Part shown: positions 18,097 through 26,694 of the stretch, in pieces
How the letters are laid out: every line of letters starts with the position of its first letter
Position numbering within the stretch: position 1 is the stretch's first letter
Source of the DNA: VMCP01 sp964408945
Lineage (GTDB): Bacteria; Bacteroidota; Bacteroidia; NS11-12g; UBA955
Direction of reading: 5' to 3'
Assembly (NCBI GenBank): GCA_964408945.1
Contig: CAYPBJ010000002.1
Span: 62,001 to 126,000 of the forward strand
DNA length: 64,000 nt
Translations under genes and position numbers: made by a program
The notes under the pieces: model-generated
What the model saw: the letters and a program-made list of their open reading frames with translations, nothing else
What the model was told of the DNA's origin: nothing
Database searches by the model: none

Positions 18097-18104
18097 TATC
18101 TTTG
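18097..18104 (+). promoter_or_regulatory. -7 element of the M20 peptidase gene
   Basis: TATCTTTG is a perfect TAnnTTTG, ending 9 nt before the ATG at 18114. A TTG lies at 18078-18080 with a 16-bp spacer. The element overlaps the TTG (18102) that begins the longest frame, so that start is rejected. Confidence 0.5.
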
Positions 18105-18113
18105 ATTCAAGTG

Positions 18114-19571
18114 ATGAAGAAAGTCTTTAAATCCCTCCTTTTAGCCATAGGAATTCTTTTATTGGTCATGGTTTTAAAAGCTTTTGTGTTTAATACGAAG
18201 CCTGAATTTAATTCGTTGAACAGTCCAACTGCTTCTTCCAACGTGGATGGTTCTGCATTTTTGAGATTTTCAAAGGCATTGCAGTTTAGAACCCTCAGTC
18301 CATCTGGTGTTGATGATTCTATGGCCATTCAAAAGTTTCAACAATTACACCATTGGATGAAAATCAACTATCCTGTTTTGGCTCAAAAAGCTATATGGTC
18401 GGTAATCAATCAAGGGAGTTTATTGATTGAACTTCCGTCGATGAATAAAACTTTGCCTGCGGCTCTTTTCTTGGGACATTTAGACGTGGTACCCGTGGAA
18501 GATTCATCTAATTGGAAATATCCACCGTTTGACGGCACTATAGAAAAAGATACTCTCTGGGGACGAGGAGCCTTGGATGATAAGAATGCGGTAATTGCAC
18601 TTTTAGAATCGGCGGAAGCTATATTGAAAACGAACAAGATTCCTCAAAGAAGAATACTTTTGGCTTTTGGCCATGATGAAGAAGTGGGTGGAAATTTAGG
18701 AGCAGCTCAAATCAGTAAATATTTAAAAGACAATAATATAGAAATTGGATTTGTCAATGATGAAGGCTTTGGAGTAATGGAAAAGGTGATACCAGGGTTG
18801 AAAAACGACGCAGCAATTATTGGAGTAGCTGAAAAGGGATATGCAACGGTTGAAATATCGGTCGAAATCAAAGGCGGTCATAGCGCATGGCCGAAGAGAG
18901 ACAACACTACATCGGTGTTGACTAGTGCTTTGAAAAAATTGGATGAGACACAATTTGAATCGAGAATTCAGGAACCCATCAAAGGGCTTTTTGAGAGCTC
19001 GGCGCCATACATGGATTGGGGTTATAGACTGTTATTTTCAAATTTATGGATTACCTCGCCGTTGGTAAAATGGGTTTTAAACCAAGGCGATAAGACTGCT
19101 GCCACGGTTAGAACCACTCATGTCACCACCATAATCAATGCGGGTGAAAAGGAGAATGTAGTGCCGCCGAAAGCTACGGCAATAGTTAATTTTAGGTTGC
19201 TTCCGGGCGATAGTATCAAGAATGTAATTGATTGGGTTAAAAGAACCATCAATGATGACCGTGTAAAGGTGCGATTGACTGGAAATTCTAATGAATCGAG
19301 TCCAGTTTCACCGTCAAATGGATTGGGCTTCGATGAGCTACACAACAGTGTTAATGAGGTATTTCCTTCAGCCGTTGTGGTTCCGGGGCTTGCAATTGTT
19401 GGGAGTGATTGCAAACACTATATTCAGAATTGCGATAGAATTTACCGATTTTTACCTTACAAGTTTAATTCTGTGAACCTAACGGGAATTCATGGAAAGA
19501 ATGAGCATGTAATTAGAGCGGACTTTGAAAATGCGGTCCGCTTCTATACCGTTTTATTTGGGAAGTTATAA
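18114..19571 (+). CDS. M20 family metallopeptidase (carboxypeptidase S / PM20D1-like)
   Basis: This 485-residue protein has an N-terminal hydrophobic segment (residues about 7-25), so it is membrane-anchored or exported. The M20 metal site is complete: LGHLDVVPV (His122, Asp124), WGRGALDDKN (Asp155/156) and FGHDEEVGG (Glu189/190). The PPFDGTIEKDTLWGRG context is typical of the CPS1/PM20D1 subgroup, which cleaves N-acyl amino acids or dipeptides. The dimerisation domain (GGHSAWPKRDNTT) is also present. The promoter decides the start. The gene ends 1 bp from the convergent SIMPL gene. Confidence 0.92.
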   Translation: MKKVFKSLLLAIGILLLVMVLKAFVFNTKPEFNSLNSPTASSNVDGSAFLRFSKALQFRTLSPSGVDDSMAIQKFQQLHHWMKINYPVLAQKAIWSVINQGSLLIELPSMNKTLPAALFLGHLDVVPVEDSSNWKYPPFDGTIEKDTLWGRGALDDKNAVIALLESAEAILKTNKIPQRRILLAFGHDEEVGGNLGAAQISKYLKDNNIEIGFVNDEGFGVMEKVIPGLKNDAAIIGVAEKGYATVEISVEIKGGHSAWPKRDNTTSVLTSALKKLDETQFESRIQEPIKGLFESSAPYMDWGYRLLFSNLWITSPLVKWVLNQGDKTAATVRTTHVTTIINAGEKENVVPPKATAIVNFRLLPGDSIKNVIDWVKRTINDDRVKVRLTGNSNESSPVSPSNGLGFDELHNSVNEVFPSAVVVPGLAIVGSDCKHYIQNCDRIYRFLPYKFNSVNLTGIHGKNEHVIRADFENAVRFYTVLFGKL

Positions 19572-19572
19572 A

Positions 19573-20268
19573 TCAGTCCAAACCAAATTTCACATAAACC
19601 GAGAGGCTTATTTTCAAAGGTTTGTATTCCATGGATTCACTCATATTAGATGAAACAGCATCATCTGTTTCGTAAAGTCCTTTAGTCATCATAGCGTTTT
19701 CATATGCAACGGGATAGTATTCCTGTTGTTCACGAATAATTAAAGGTTTACCCACTTTTGAGCCGATAGCGCGGGTCATAACATTTGCTTGGTTTTTTGC
19801 TTTACGCATAGCCTCAATGCGCAGGTCTTGTAACAAACTATCTTTTTGAGAATATTCAGACTTGTAGATGTAGGCTTCGTTGATGTATATTTTATTTAAT
19901 TCCTCATAGAGCTTACCGATGGTCTCGGCATTTGACACCTTTAGGCTGTAGTATTTACGGTCAATGACGTCTTTTTTGCCCCAATTGTTGATGTTACCAT
20001 AGTTTGCTTGGGCATTGTATAAGGATAAATTTGAGAGTGGAAGTCCCAAGCTTTTGACAATGTTTTTTAATTTTGATTCTTGCTCTGCCAGTTTGATAGA
20101 CTTTCGGCCGTCTTGAATTTCGAAGAGGGCAATCATCACATAAATTTGGTCTGGAACCACTTCTTTTTCTGCTCTTGCTTGCACTTCAATGTAAGGAGGT
20201 TCTTGTACTTGAGCACCTAAATGTGAACACAGAATTACCAAGAATAGGCTAAAAATTATTTTTTTCAT
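19573..20268 (-). CDS. SIMPL (DUF541) domain exported protein
   Basis: This 231-residue protein has a signal peptide ending near SHLGAQ (residue 20) and one SIMPL/DUF541 domain starting at YIEVQARAEKEVVPDQIYV. The family is periplasmic or outer-membrane-associated. It is linked to oxidative stress in E. coli (YggE) and to IRAK interaction in vertebrates, but its biochemical activity is not settled. The domain is full length. The upstream neighbour on the same strand, 33 bp away, is an outer-membrane-type protein. Confidence 0.88.
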   Translation of the reverse strand: MKKIIFSLFLVILCSHLGAQVQEPPYIEVQARAEKEVVPDQIYVMIALFEIQDGRKSIKLAEQESKLKNIVKSLGLPLSNLSLYNAQANYGNINNWGKKDVIDRKYYSLKVSNAETIGKLYEELNKIYINEAYIYKSEYSQKDSLLQDLRIEAMRKAKNQANVMTRAIGSKVGKPLIIREQQEYYPVAYENAMMTKGLYETDDAVSSNMSESMEYKPLKISLSVYVKFGLD

Positions 20269-20301
20269 GGTTCTTAATACGTTTGCTATTGAAAAGGTAA
20301 A

Positions 20302-21036
20302 TTATTTAGTTTTTGATTCTAGAATGTTCAATCCAATTTCTTTCAATCGAGGGTAATCTCTATTGAAAACATAGTTAATTTCTTTCACCTTGTTTTTAAT
20401 TGATTTATGCAAAAATTGGTGGGTATATCTCACTACTAGACAATGTGAATTTAATGATGAAGGATTTTTATCTAGGGCTAAATTGAAACCATAACCTATA
20501 TCAATGGCCCCAATGATGCTAATGCCTATTTCAGGACGTATGGCGACGTTTGCTTGCCCTTTACCATTGGATAGTACGAAAGTTTCTACACCCCAAAAAC
20601 CGAAAAGTTTGCTTTGAGTATATCCCATGTTAAATCCCCAATTTGTTTTATCGTAGGAAGGGTACAGCAATAGGTTTGAGTGAAAATTCTGATAGGTTGT
20701 GGGTTTAAACAAGTGCCTTTTACCGTATCCAAGTCCCATACTAAGGGTATTCACACCTTGATAGGCATAACCCAAGGTTGGGTGAAATCCATTCATTTTA
20801 AATAGGTCAGAATAATCGCGCTTAATAATCTGTCTGATCTCATTGCTTGTTTTGATTACTTTAATCACCTTTTGAATGTCTCTCTTCGTAAGTTTGAAGG
20901 GTTTTCGGGAGGCAGTGTCATTGACATTCAAACTATCGAGGGTGACAGAGGTCGAATCAATCTGAGCATTTATTGGCGTTAGCGAAGCGAGCAGAACCAA
21001 CACCCCAATGAAGGGTTTTAATATAGTATCAAACAT
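20302..21036 (-). CDS. Probable outer-membrane protein, unknown function
   Basis: This 244-residue protein has a signal peptide (MFDTILKPFIGVLVLLASL, then TPINAQ), a helical basic stretch (KLTKRDIQKVIKVIK) and a C-terminal half with alternating aromatic/polar strands ending in repeated G-Y/F motifs, consistent with a small beta-barrel. The open frame continues upstream to 21078, but those codons lie in the tRNA-Arg gene. The ATG at 21036, 17 nt after the tRNA, is therefore the start. No family was recognised. Its transcript probably begins with the tRNA. Confidence 0.7.
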   Translation of the reverse strand: MFDTILKPFIGVLVLLASLTPINAQIDSTSVTLDSLNVNDTASRKPFKLTKRDIQKVIKVIKTSNEIRQIIKRDYSDLFKMNGFHPTLGYAYQGVNTLSMGLGYGKRHLFKPTTYQNFHSNLLLYPSYDKTNWGFNMGYTQSKLFGFWGVETFVLSNGKGQANVAIRPEIGISIIGAIDIGYGFNLALDKNPSSLNSHCLVVRYTHQFLHKSIKNKVKEINYVFNRDYPRLKEIGLNILESKTK

Positions 21037-21053
21037 GAAAATTAAGGAATTTG

Positions 21054-21125
21054 TAGCCCCGACGGGAATCGAACCCATATCGAACGTTTAGGAAACGCTA
21101 ATTTTATCCATTAAACTACGGGGCC
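21054..21125 (-). tRNA. tRNA-Arg (anticodon CCT)
   Basis: This 72-nt cloverleaf reads 5' to 3' on the minus strand. The acceptor GGCCCCG pairs with CGGGGCT (one G-U). The D stem is GTTT/AAAT, and the anticodon stem AGCGT/ACGTT encloses loop TTCCTAA with anticodon CCT. The variable loop is CGAT, the T stem is ATGGG/CCCGT with loop TTCGATT, and the discriminator is A. CCA is not encoded. It decodes AGG. The weak A-T-rich D stem is the only unusual part. A -7 element lies 8 nt upstream. Confidence 0.95.
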
Positions 21126-21133
21126 AAGGGCGG

Positions 21134-21141
21134 CAAAAATA
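21134..21141 (-). promoter_or_regulatory. -7 element of the tRNA-Arg gene
   Basis: The minus strand reads TATTTTTG, a perfect TAnnTTTG, ending 8 nt before the mature tRNA 5' end. Confidence 0.5.
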
Positions 21142-21156
21142 AGCAATATTTTGGCC

Positions 21157-22365
21157 TTATTGAAATGGATTGCTCCAACGAACATCCGTGTAAACTTCAT
21201 TGCCCGTTAAAGTTTGTAAAAATGCAATTAAATCCGCTCTTTCTTGAGGCGTTACATTTAAATGTTGTGCAAATCCTCTGGGTGTTAATCTAGGGTCAAT
21301 GTTGTTATTTCCAGGTCTAATTTGAATTCTATTATAATGCCCAATCACTTGAGCCAAGCTGTTTTGTACCCCAGTATGCATAAACGGGCCATTAATTGCT
21401 CCACCTGGGTTAACAAGGTCTCTCAAAGACGGACTTCGGGTATTCCCTAGATCTAAAACTCTAGGATCTTCGTTGTTTCCCACAAATCCGTTGTTTCGAG
21501 AATTTGGGTCTATATCAAATTCTGGAGCTCGGTGACATCCACCGCAACCAAGTCCACCGGCAATTCTCAATCCGGTATCATTAAAAACGGGAGGATTTGT
21601 AAATAATGCTCGGCCACTGTTCTCTTGAGTGCTGAAGTTGGGAAGGTCATTGTTATTGGCATTGAGAGGAAGTTGAGATCTACCTTGATCAAATTTACTG
21701 TCGAATGATTGGATGCTCCTGATGAATTGGGATAAGCATTCTTGGAGGGTATTTTCGTCGATTTTTTTGGTTTTCTCGGGATTTTGATACGCCCAAGAAA
21801 CCAACTCTTGGTAATAATCAACGGCGTTGAGTTTGGCAATTAAATCATTGATTCCGGGGTCACCATTTTGACCACTATATCCCATTTCTGCATGATCTTG
21901 AATGGGCATTGTGGTTTGAATTTCAAGAGAAGCGGCACGTTCATTCCAGAAGAATTTAGATTCTCTCGAAAAACGAGTGTTAATCAAGCGCATGGAATGC
22001 CTGTTGGTAATTCCATTAACTCCCACACTTTGTTTTGCAGTGTCGCTGAACGCAAATTCTTGTTTATGGCAGGAACCACAGGCTATGGAATTGTTGACGC
22101 TGAGCTTTTTATCATAAAACAACACCCTTCCCAAGGTAGCTTTTCGATTGTCAATGGGATTGTTTTGACCGTTCTGGGCTAAAATATAAAATGGAATATT
22201 TTGATTGGCATAGTTTTCAGGATTGTTAATATCAATCGAATTCCCGAAGACCCTTTTTATGGCTTCACTTGAATATTGGTTATTATCGGGTGTGTTTTTC
22301 CTGCAAGAAAAAATCACCAAACTTAAGGCTGCAAATGAAAATAGAATTAGGGTAGAACGATTCAT
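21157..22365 (-). CDS. Di-haem cytochrome c peroxidase (MauG/CcpA family) lipoprotein
   Basis: This 402-residue protein has a leader with lipobox VIFSC (Cys21). Two c-type haem sites are present: CGSCH at residues 96-100 and CGGCH at 274-278. These belong to the bacterial cytochrome c peroxidase fold, which reduces hydrogen peroxide to water using electrons from small cytochromes or copper proteins; MauG-type members instead oxidise proteins. The context KATLGRVLFYDKKLS before haem 1 and the late HTGVQNSLAQVIGHYN segment are family features. It is expected in the periplasm, lipid-anchored. The start is the ATG preceding the leader. Confidence 0.92.
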   Translation of the reverse strand: MNRSTLILFSFAALSLVIFSCRKNTPDNNQYSSEAIKRVFGNSIDINNPENYANQNIPFYILAQNGQNNPIDNRKATLGRVLFYDKKLSVNNSIACGSCHKQEFAFSDTAKQSVGVNGITNRHSMRLINTRFSRESKFFWNERAASLEIQTTMPIQDHAEMGYSGQNGDPGINDLIAKLNAVDYYQELVSWAYQNPEKTKKIDENTLQECLSQFIRSIQSFDSKFDQGRSQLPLNANNNDLPNFSTQENSGRALFTNPPVFNDTGLRIAGGLGCGGCHRAPEFDIDPNSRNNGFVGNNEDPRVLDLGNTRSPSLRDLVNPGGAINGPFMHTGVQNSLAQVIGHYNRIQIRPGNNNIDPRLTPRGFAQHLNVTPQERADLIAFLQTLTGNEVYTDVRWSNPFQ

Positions 22366-22415
22366 TAATAGATTAGACGTTTAATAAGGCGATAAGTTAA
22401 ATTGAATGTAAAAAA

Positions 22416-25400
22416 TTATCTAATTACTTGTATGAAGCCTTTGTGAACGATTGGTTTTTTGAGGTGCTGCAAGTGGAAATAGTAAACTCCATTCGGTAGG
22501 GGTGTTCCATCTGCGGTTTCTGCTTTCCAGTCGTTCTGATAGTCTTCGGTTTGATATATTAAAGCACCCTGACGATCCATTATGGTGATTCTAAATTGAT
22601 TCAACTCATCTAATGGAGTCAGATTCCAAGTTTCATTTTTGCCATCACCGTTGGGAGATATGATGTTTTGAATTTTATAATCTGGAGGTGTTATTACCCA
22701 AACCCATACCGTATCATTGTTGTTACATCCATTAAAGTCAATAGCGTCTACCGTGTAAAAAGTATCTACAATAGGATTTACAAAGATGGTTTGTCTGCTT
22801 GGGCTGGTTAGAATTGCATCACCGTACCAAGATTGACTTTGGGTTTTGGTCACCCATAAAAATGCACGTGTACCTCTGTGTATTGTGGTGTCACGTCCTG
22901 TTTTGATGATAGGGAAGAATTTATTGATTCGGTAGGAAATTGAATCAGCACAACCAAAAGTATCTGAAATCACTACAGAATAAGTTCCTGAATCTAGGTT
23001 GGATATTGATTTTGCATTAGAAATTATTCCTGTCCATTTTGTGGTTACAGGTTCATTTGTAGCCGCATAATCAATATCAATTCGGCCCAATTGATCATAC
23101 CAGCACATGGTGGAATCGAACCGAACGGTTTGAATTTTAAGTTTCGAGGGACTCACGGAAACCGCGAAGTTCAACAATGTATCCAATGAACAACCATCTG
23201 ACAGTTTTAGGGTGTAAACTTTCGATGAATCAGGGTTAAACGAACGGAAATTGAACAAGGGATTTAAGTTGAGCGTATCGAACGTCAATTGATACTTTGA
23301 TGCATCTCCCCCCGAGACGAAATAAGTAAGTTCCAATGTTTCACCCAAACAAAAAACTTGGTCATTTAAACTTCCCGATAGTTTGAGAGGCTCACGCATT
23401 TCAGCATTAAACGAAACGGTATCGTTTGGCATGCAACCATCTGAAAGTACGGCTTCATAATAGTTGTTTCCGACAGGAGGAACTAAATTGAATGTGTAAC
23501 CAGTCAAAGATGGATCATTCCAAGTTAATGAATAAGCTGACGAATTACCACCGGCAGCGAAAAGATTTATGTCTATAGATTGCCCATGACATAGTATAGT
23601 ATCGTTTGATTTTGGTGATAACACCAAGGGAGCAGGTATGTTGATCACGGTGCTGTCAACCGCGTCAAGCGTTGAACATCCATCGGAAAGAGTCACAACA
23701 TACGTAATAGAGTCATTAATTACTTCTGATTGGTTGGGTGCGCCGGGACTTCCTACGGTAGGCGTCCAAGTGTAAACATATTGGTTTTTCCGGCCACCGC
23801 GAGCAATGGTGGTAAGATTGACAAGCGTACCCGGGCAAATATCCCCCGAAACAGAAGAAAGATCAACCGATAGAGGTTTGTATACTCCGAGTTTGAAGTT
23901 TGCGGTATCAGGAATGCTGCAGCCGTCTTTGAGAATCACATAAAATGAAGTAGAATCTGTGGGAGTAAATGAGGCGCTAGAAGTAATATTGGAAGAATTT
24001 GACCACTTATAAGTGTAGGTAGCTGGAATTCCACCGGTGCTTATGGCATTTATGGTGTATGATTGGCCAGAACAAATATTGGTATCAGCGCCTAAGTTAA
24101 TGTTTAGCGGTGCGCGAACTTTCACTTTGAATGTATCTCTAGAAGTGATACCTAAACAGGGGTCATGAACCGTAAAAATGTACGAAGTGGTGGTTTGAGG
24201 TTTCACATAAACATTGGACTTTGTAATACCAGATGGGTAATAGAATCGAACATCTGGGTTGGTGGCGGTACCGGTGTAGGTTGGATTTAAAAGTGCTGAG
24301 TCACCATAACAAATGGTGATTGAATCGGTTGCAAATTTTACACTGAGGGTAGGACGATAGGCAATGTATTCCAATTTGAACCCTTTTCCTTCAACCATTG
24401 GGTCTGAATATTGCTTAAAAATCAGGGTATTGGAAGTGGTTTTTTGCCATTTTCCAGCGAAAGGTAACGTAGTTCCTGTGAAACGACCAATTTTCTTGGC
24501 CTGAGTGGTATCAGTGTGGAACATAACTATCGAATCAAATCCATTTTCATAGTCTAGTTCATTGAAGCGATATCTGATAGAGTCGGCTCCAGGAATTTGG
24601 AGCGTGAGTTTAACAATTTTTGAAGGACCGTAATTGTCTTCTCCACCGTCATCATAGACGAAGCCATGACATTGGTTACTTGTGCTACTTCCTTTCTTTG
24701 GGAGTAAAACGCCTTCACAAATATCGAAGGTGCTATCGATATGAATGGTAGCAATGGTAGTATCGTATTTGTTTTTGAAGCAACTTTCTGCAATCAATGA
24801 AACGGTGTATTTACCATAGTTGTTATAGGTATGAGAGGGCGAATAGGTGTTAGAGGTATTCCCGTCGCCAAATTTCCAACCTGCATTTTTTGCATTCACT
24901 GAAAGGTTGGTAAAGTTTATGGTTGCTGGGGCCTTGCATTTCAAGGTATCGGATCTAAAATTAGTGGTCACCAAGGCAGAATCAAATTTTGCACCAACAC
25001 CGCAAACCCACCAGGCATTGGTAACATTGATTACCTCTGGAGAACAAGTTCCATAGAGGTCACCTGTGGAAATGATGCTGTACAAACGAGCGTCTGCATG
25101 AGTGGATGATTTGGTAAGGTATGCCGTTAAATTTCTGTATGCTATAGCGGCTGATTTGGTAAGTCCTAACTGAGAAATATTAAAAGTATTCCCCACTTCA
25201 TTGGTTCCTGATGCACCCGAAGTGATGAGGTAGAACCAATAATTTTGAACTCCGGAATTGTAATGAACACCGCCATTGTCGCCAGTGCCGCTGTACCACA
25301 AATTTCCTTTATAATATTTGGGTTGATTGTTTAGGTTGGGATTTTGCATGTTGCGAATTCCATTACCAGTTGAGGTAATATCTTCGCCAATTTTCCAACT

Positions 25401-26615
25401 CCATTGCAATGGCCGACTCCAAATTTCAATGCTTTGTCCAAAAATATCACTAAAACTTTCGTTGAGTTGTCCACTCTCATCTTGGTAAACTAAATCAGCA
25501 GAATAATTGGTTACGGCGTGTGCAATTTCATGTCCGCAAACATCCAATGAGGTGAGGGGTACATTTAAGATTGTACTAGGATCACCATCACCATAGGTCA
25601 TTACAGATCCATTCCAAAAAGCATTACCCATATTCACATCGTAATGAATAAATGAATAAATGGTAGCTCCATTGTTATCAAAGCTATTTCTTCCGTGCTC
25701 CTGTTGGAAATAGTCATGGGTCATTTCTGCCCCCCAATGCGCATCGGTAGCCACATGATCTTTGTCGGCATTGTTGTTGTTCCAAATATTATTTGCATCT
25801 GTAAAGTCAACAGCATTCCCGTAAACGGTGCCTTTTTTCATATTGAGGGTTATGATGCCATTACCTCTATTGAATTCACGCAATCTATAATTTCCTGGTG
25901 CAGTTGAATCTGTTTGAATGGATCTAGTGCCGCTGTAGGCGGTTACTGCAGAACCTGTTACTTCGGTGTGTAAAATGAGATTCTGTTCAGCGACTAATTC
26001 ACCGGTTTCAGCAGAAATGTATACACTTTTTCCAAACAAAGGTCTGGATGAATAGATTTTAAACTGGTAGCAAAGTTGCTGAATGGTATCTAATTTGAAG
26101 TTTTTGGAACAATAGACTAAGCTTGCTTTTGGGAAGTAGCTCGTATCAGGGTTCTTTGTAACAGTTTTTAGAATTTCATTCATTCCCGGTTGCAGCCAAT
26201 AGTAATTATCGGAGGGATACAGGGATAAAGCTTTATCAAGTGCTTGTTTTTCATTGAGTTGTTGGTTCCCTTTTATCCAATTTTCAGGAATGAAATCTCC
26301 GTTAATTCTAAAAATCCCATTATTGTTGGAATGTGTGATGCCAACACCTAATTCAACCCTAACCCCATTGAAATACTGTTGGTATCTGCGATGGGTTTGA
26401 TTCAATTGATCACCAATGGAATTAATAAGTTGCCACTGGCTATTTTCAGATAACTGAGCAAGTTTATTGAAAATATTTTTGTACTGGTCTACTGGTAGTT
26501 CTGTATTGTAATCAACTACTTGTGGGGTAGGCAATTTAGGATGCTTAATTATCTGCGCGTTCAAATCAAGGGCACTGACCAACCACAGGAATAGGGTTAA
26601 AAATCGATATCTCAT
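22416..26615 (-). CDS. M4 (thermolysin-like) metalloprotease with PKD, CUB and T9SS type B domains
   Basis: This is a 1399-residue secreted protease. In order it has a signal peptide (MRYRFLTLFLWLVSALDLNA), an FTP/PepSY-type propeptide to about residue 215, and an M4 catalytic domain with HEIAH at 362-366 and the third zinc ligand Glu386 in LNESFSD. Next come a PKD domain (INFTNLS...GWKFGDGNTS...YSPSHTY), a CUB-like domain (CEGVLLPKKGSS... to KLEYIAY), several Ig-like/SprB-like repeats (each ending near SDGCS) and a type B T9SS/gliding-motility C-terminal domain (NIISPNGDGKNETW... NGVYYFHL). It should degrade extracellular protein. A frame extension upstream to 26696 is rejected because the signal peptide starts at ATG 26615, 15 nt after a -7 element. 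Confidence 0.95.
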   Translation of the reverse strand: MRYRFLTLFLWLVSALDLNAQIIKHPKLPTPQVVDYNTELPVDQYKNIFNKLAQLSENSQWQLINSIGDQLNQTHRRYQQYFNGVRVELGVGITHSNNNGIFRINGDFIPENWIKGNQQLNEKQALDKALSLYPSDNYYWLQPGMNEILKTVTKNPDTSYFPKASLVYCSKNFKLDTIQQLCYQFKIYSSRPLFGKSVYISAETGELVAEQNLILHTEVTGSAVTAYSGTRSIQTDSTAPGNYRLREFNRGNGIITLNMKKGTVYGNAVDFTDANNIWNNNNADKDHVATDAHWGAEMTHDYFQQEHGRNSFDNNGATIYSFIHYDVNMGNAFWNGSVMTYGDGDPSTILNVPLTSLDVCGHEIAHAVTNYSADLVYQDESGQLNESFSDIFGQSIEIWSRPLQWSWKIGEDITSTGNGIRNMQNPNLNNQPKYYKGNLWYSGTGDNGGVHYNSGVQNYWFYLITSGASGTNEVGNTFNISQLGLTKSAAIAYRNLTAYLTKSSTHADARLYSIISTGDLYGTCSPEVINVTNAWWVCGVGAKFDSALVTTNFRSDTLKCKAPATINFTNLSVNAKNAGWKFGDGNTSNTYSPSHTYNNYGKYTVSLIAESCFKNKYDTTIATIHIDSTFDICEGVLLPKKGSSTSNQCHGFVYDDGGEDNYGPSKIVKLTLQIPGADSIRYRFNELDYENGFDSIVMFHTDTTQAKKIGRFTGTTLPFAGKWQKTTSNTLIFKQYSDPMVEGKGFKLEYIAYRPTLSVKFATDSITICYGDSALLNPTYTGTATNPDVRFYYPSGITKSNVYVKPQTTTSYIFTVHDPCLGITSRDTFKVKVRAPLNINLGADTNICSGQSYTINAISTGGIPATYTYKWSNSSNITSSASFTPTDSTSFYVILKDGCSIPDTANFKLGVYKPLSVDLSSVSGDICPGTLVNLTTIARGGRKNQYVYTWTPTVGSPGAPNQSEVINDSITYVVTLSDGCSTLDAVDSTVINIPAPLVLSPKSNDTILCHGQSIDINLFAAGGNSSAYSLTWNDPSLTGYTFNLVPPVGNNYYEAVLSDGCMPNDTVSFNAEMREPLKLSGSLNDQVFCLGETLELTYFVSGGDASKYQLTFDTLNLNPLFNFRSFNPDSSKVYTLKLSDGCSLDTLLNFAVSVSPSKLKIQTVRFDSTMCWYDQLGRIDIDYAATNEPVTTKWTGIISNAKSISNLDSGTYSVVISDTFGCADSISYRINKFFPIIKTGRDTTIHRGTRAFLWVTKTQSQSWYGDAILTSPSRQTIFVNPIVDTFYTVDAIDFNGCNNNDTVWVWVITPPDYKIQNIISPNGDGKNETWNLTPLDELNQFRITIMDRQGALIYQTEDYQNDWKAETADGTPLPNGVYYFHLQHLKKPIVHKGFIQVIR

Positions 26616-26630
26616 AGCTAGCAACTTATA

Positions 26631-26638
26631 CAAACTTA
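26631..26638 (-). promoter_or_regulatory. -7 element of the M4 protease gene
   Basis: The minus strand reads TAAGTTTG, a perfect TAnnTTTG, 15 nt before the ATG at 26615. Confidence 0.45.
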
Positions 26639-26649
26639 AGCGGTTCAAG

Positions 26650-26680
26650 TTGAAGAACCTAAATTTGGGCGCTATCTTTG
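26650..26680 (+). promoter_or_regulatory. Promoter of the GT87-like gene
   Basis: TTG at 26650-26652 and TATCTTTG at 26673-26680 are separated by 20 bp, matching the Bacteroidota -33/-7 arrangement. The ATG lies 14 nt downstream at 26695. The first in-frame codon of the longest frame is this very TTG, so that start is rejected. Confidence 0.6.
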
Positions 26681-26694
26681 GAGCAAATCCGAAC

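Noticed and set aside
21037..21078. N-terminal extension of the outer-membrane-type protein (MGSIPVGATNS...)
   Set aside because: These codons are the T arm and acceptor of tRNA-Arg. The ATG at 21036 with a clean signal peptide is the real start.
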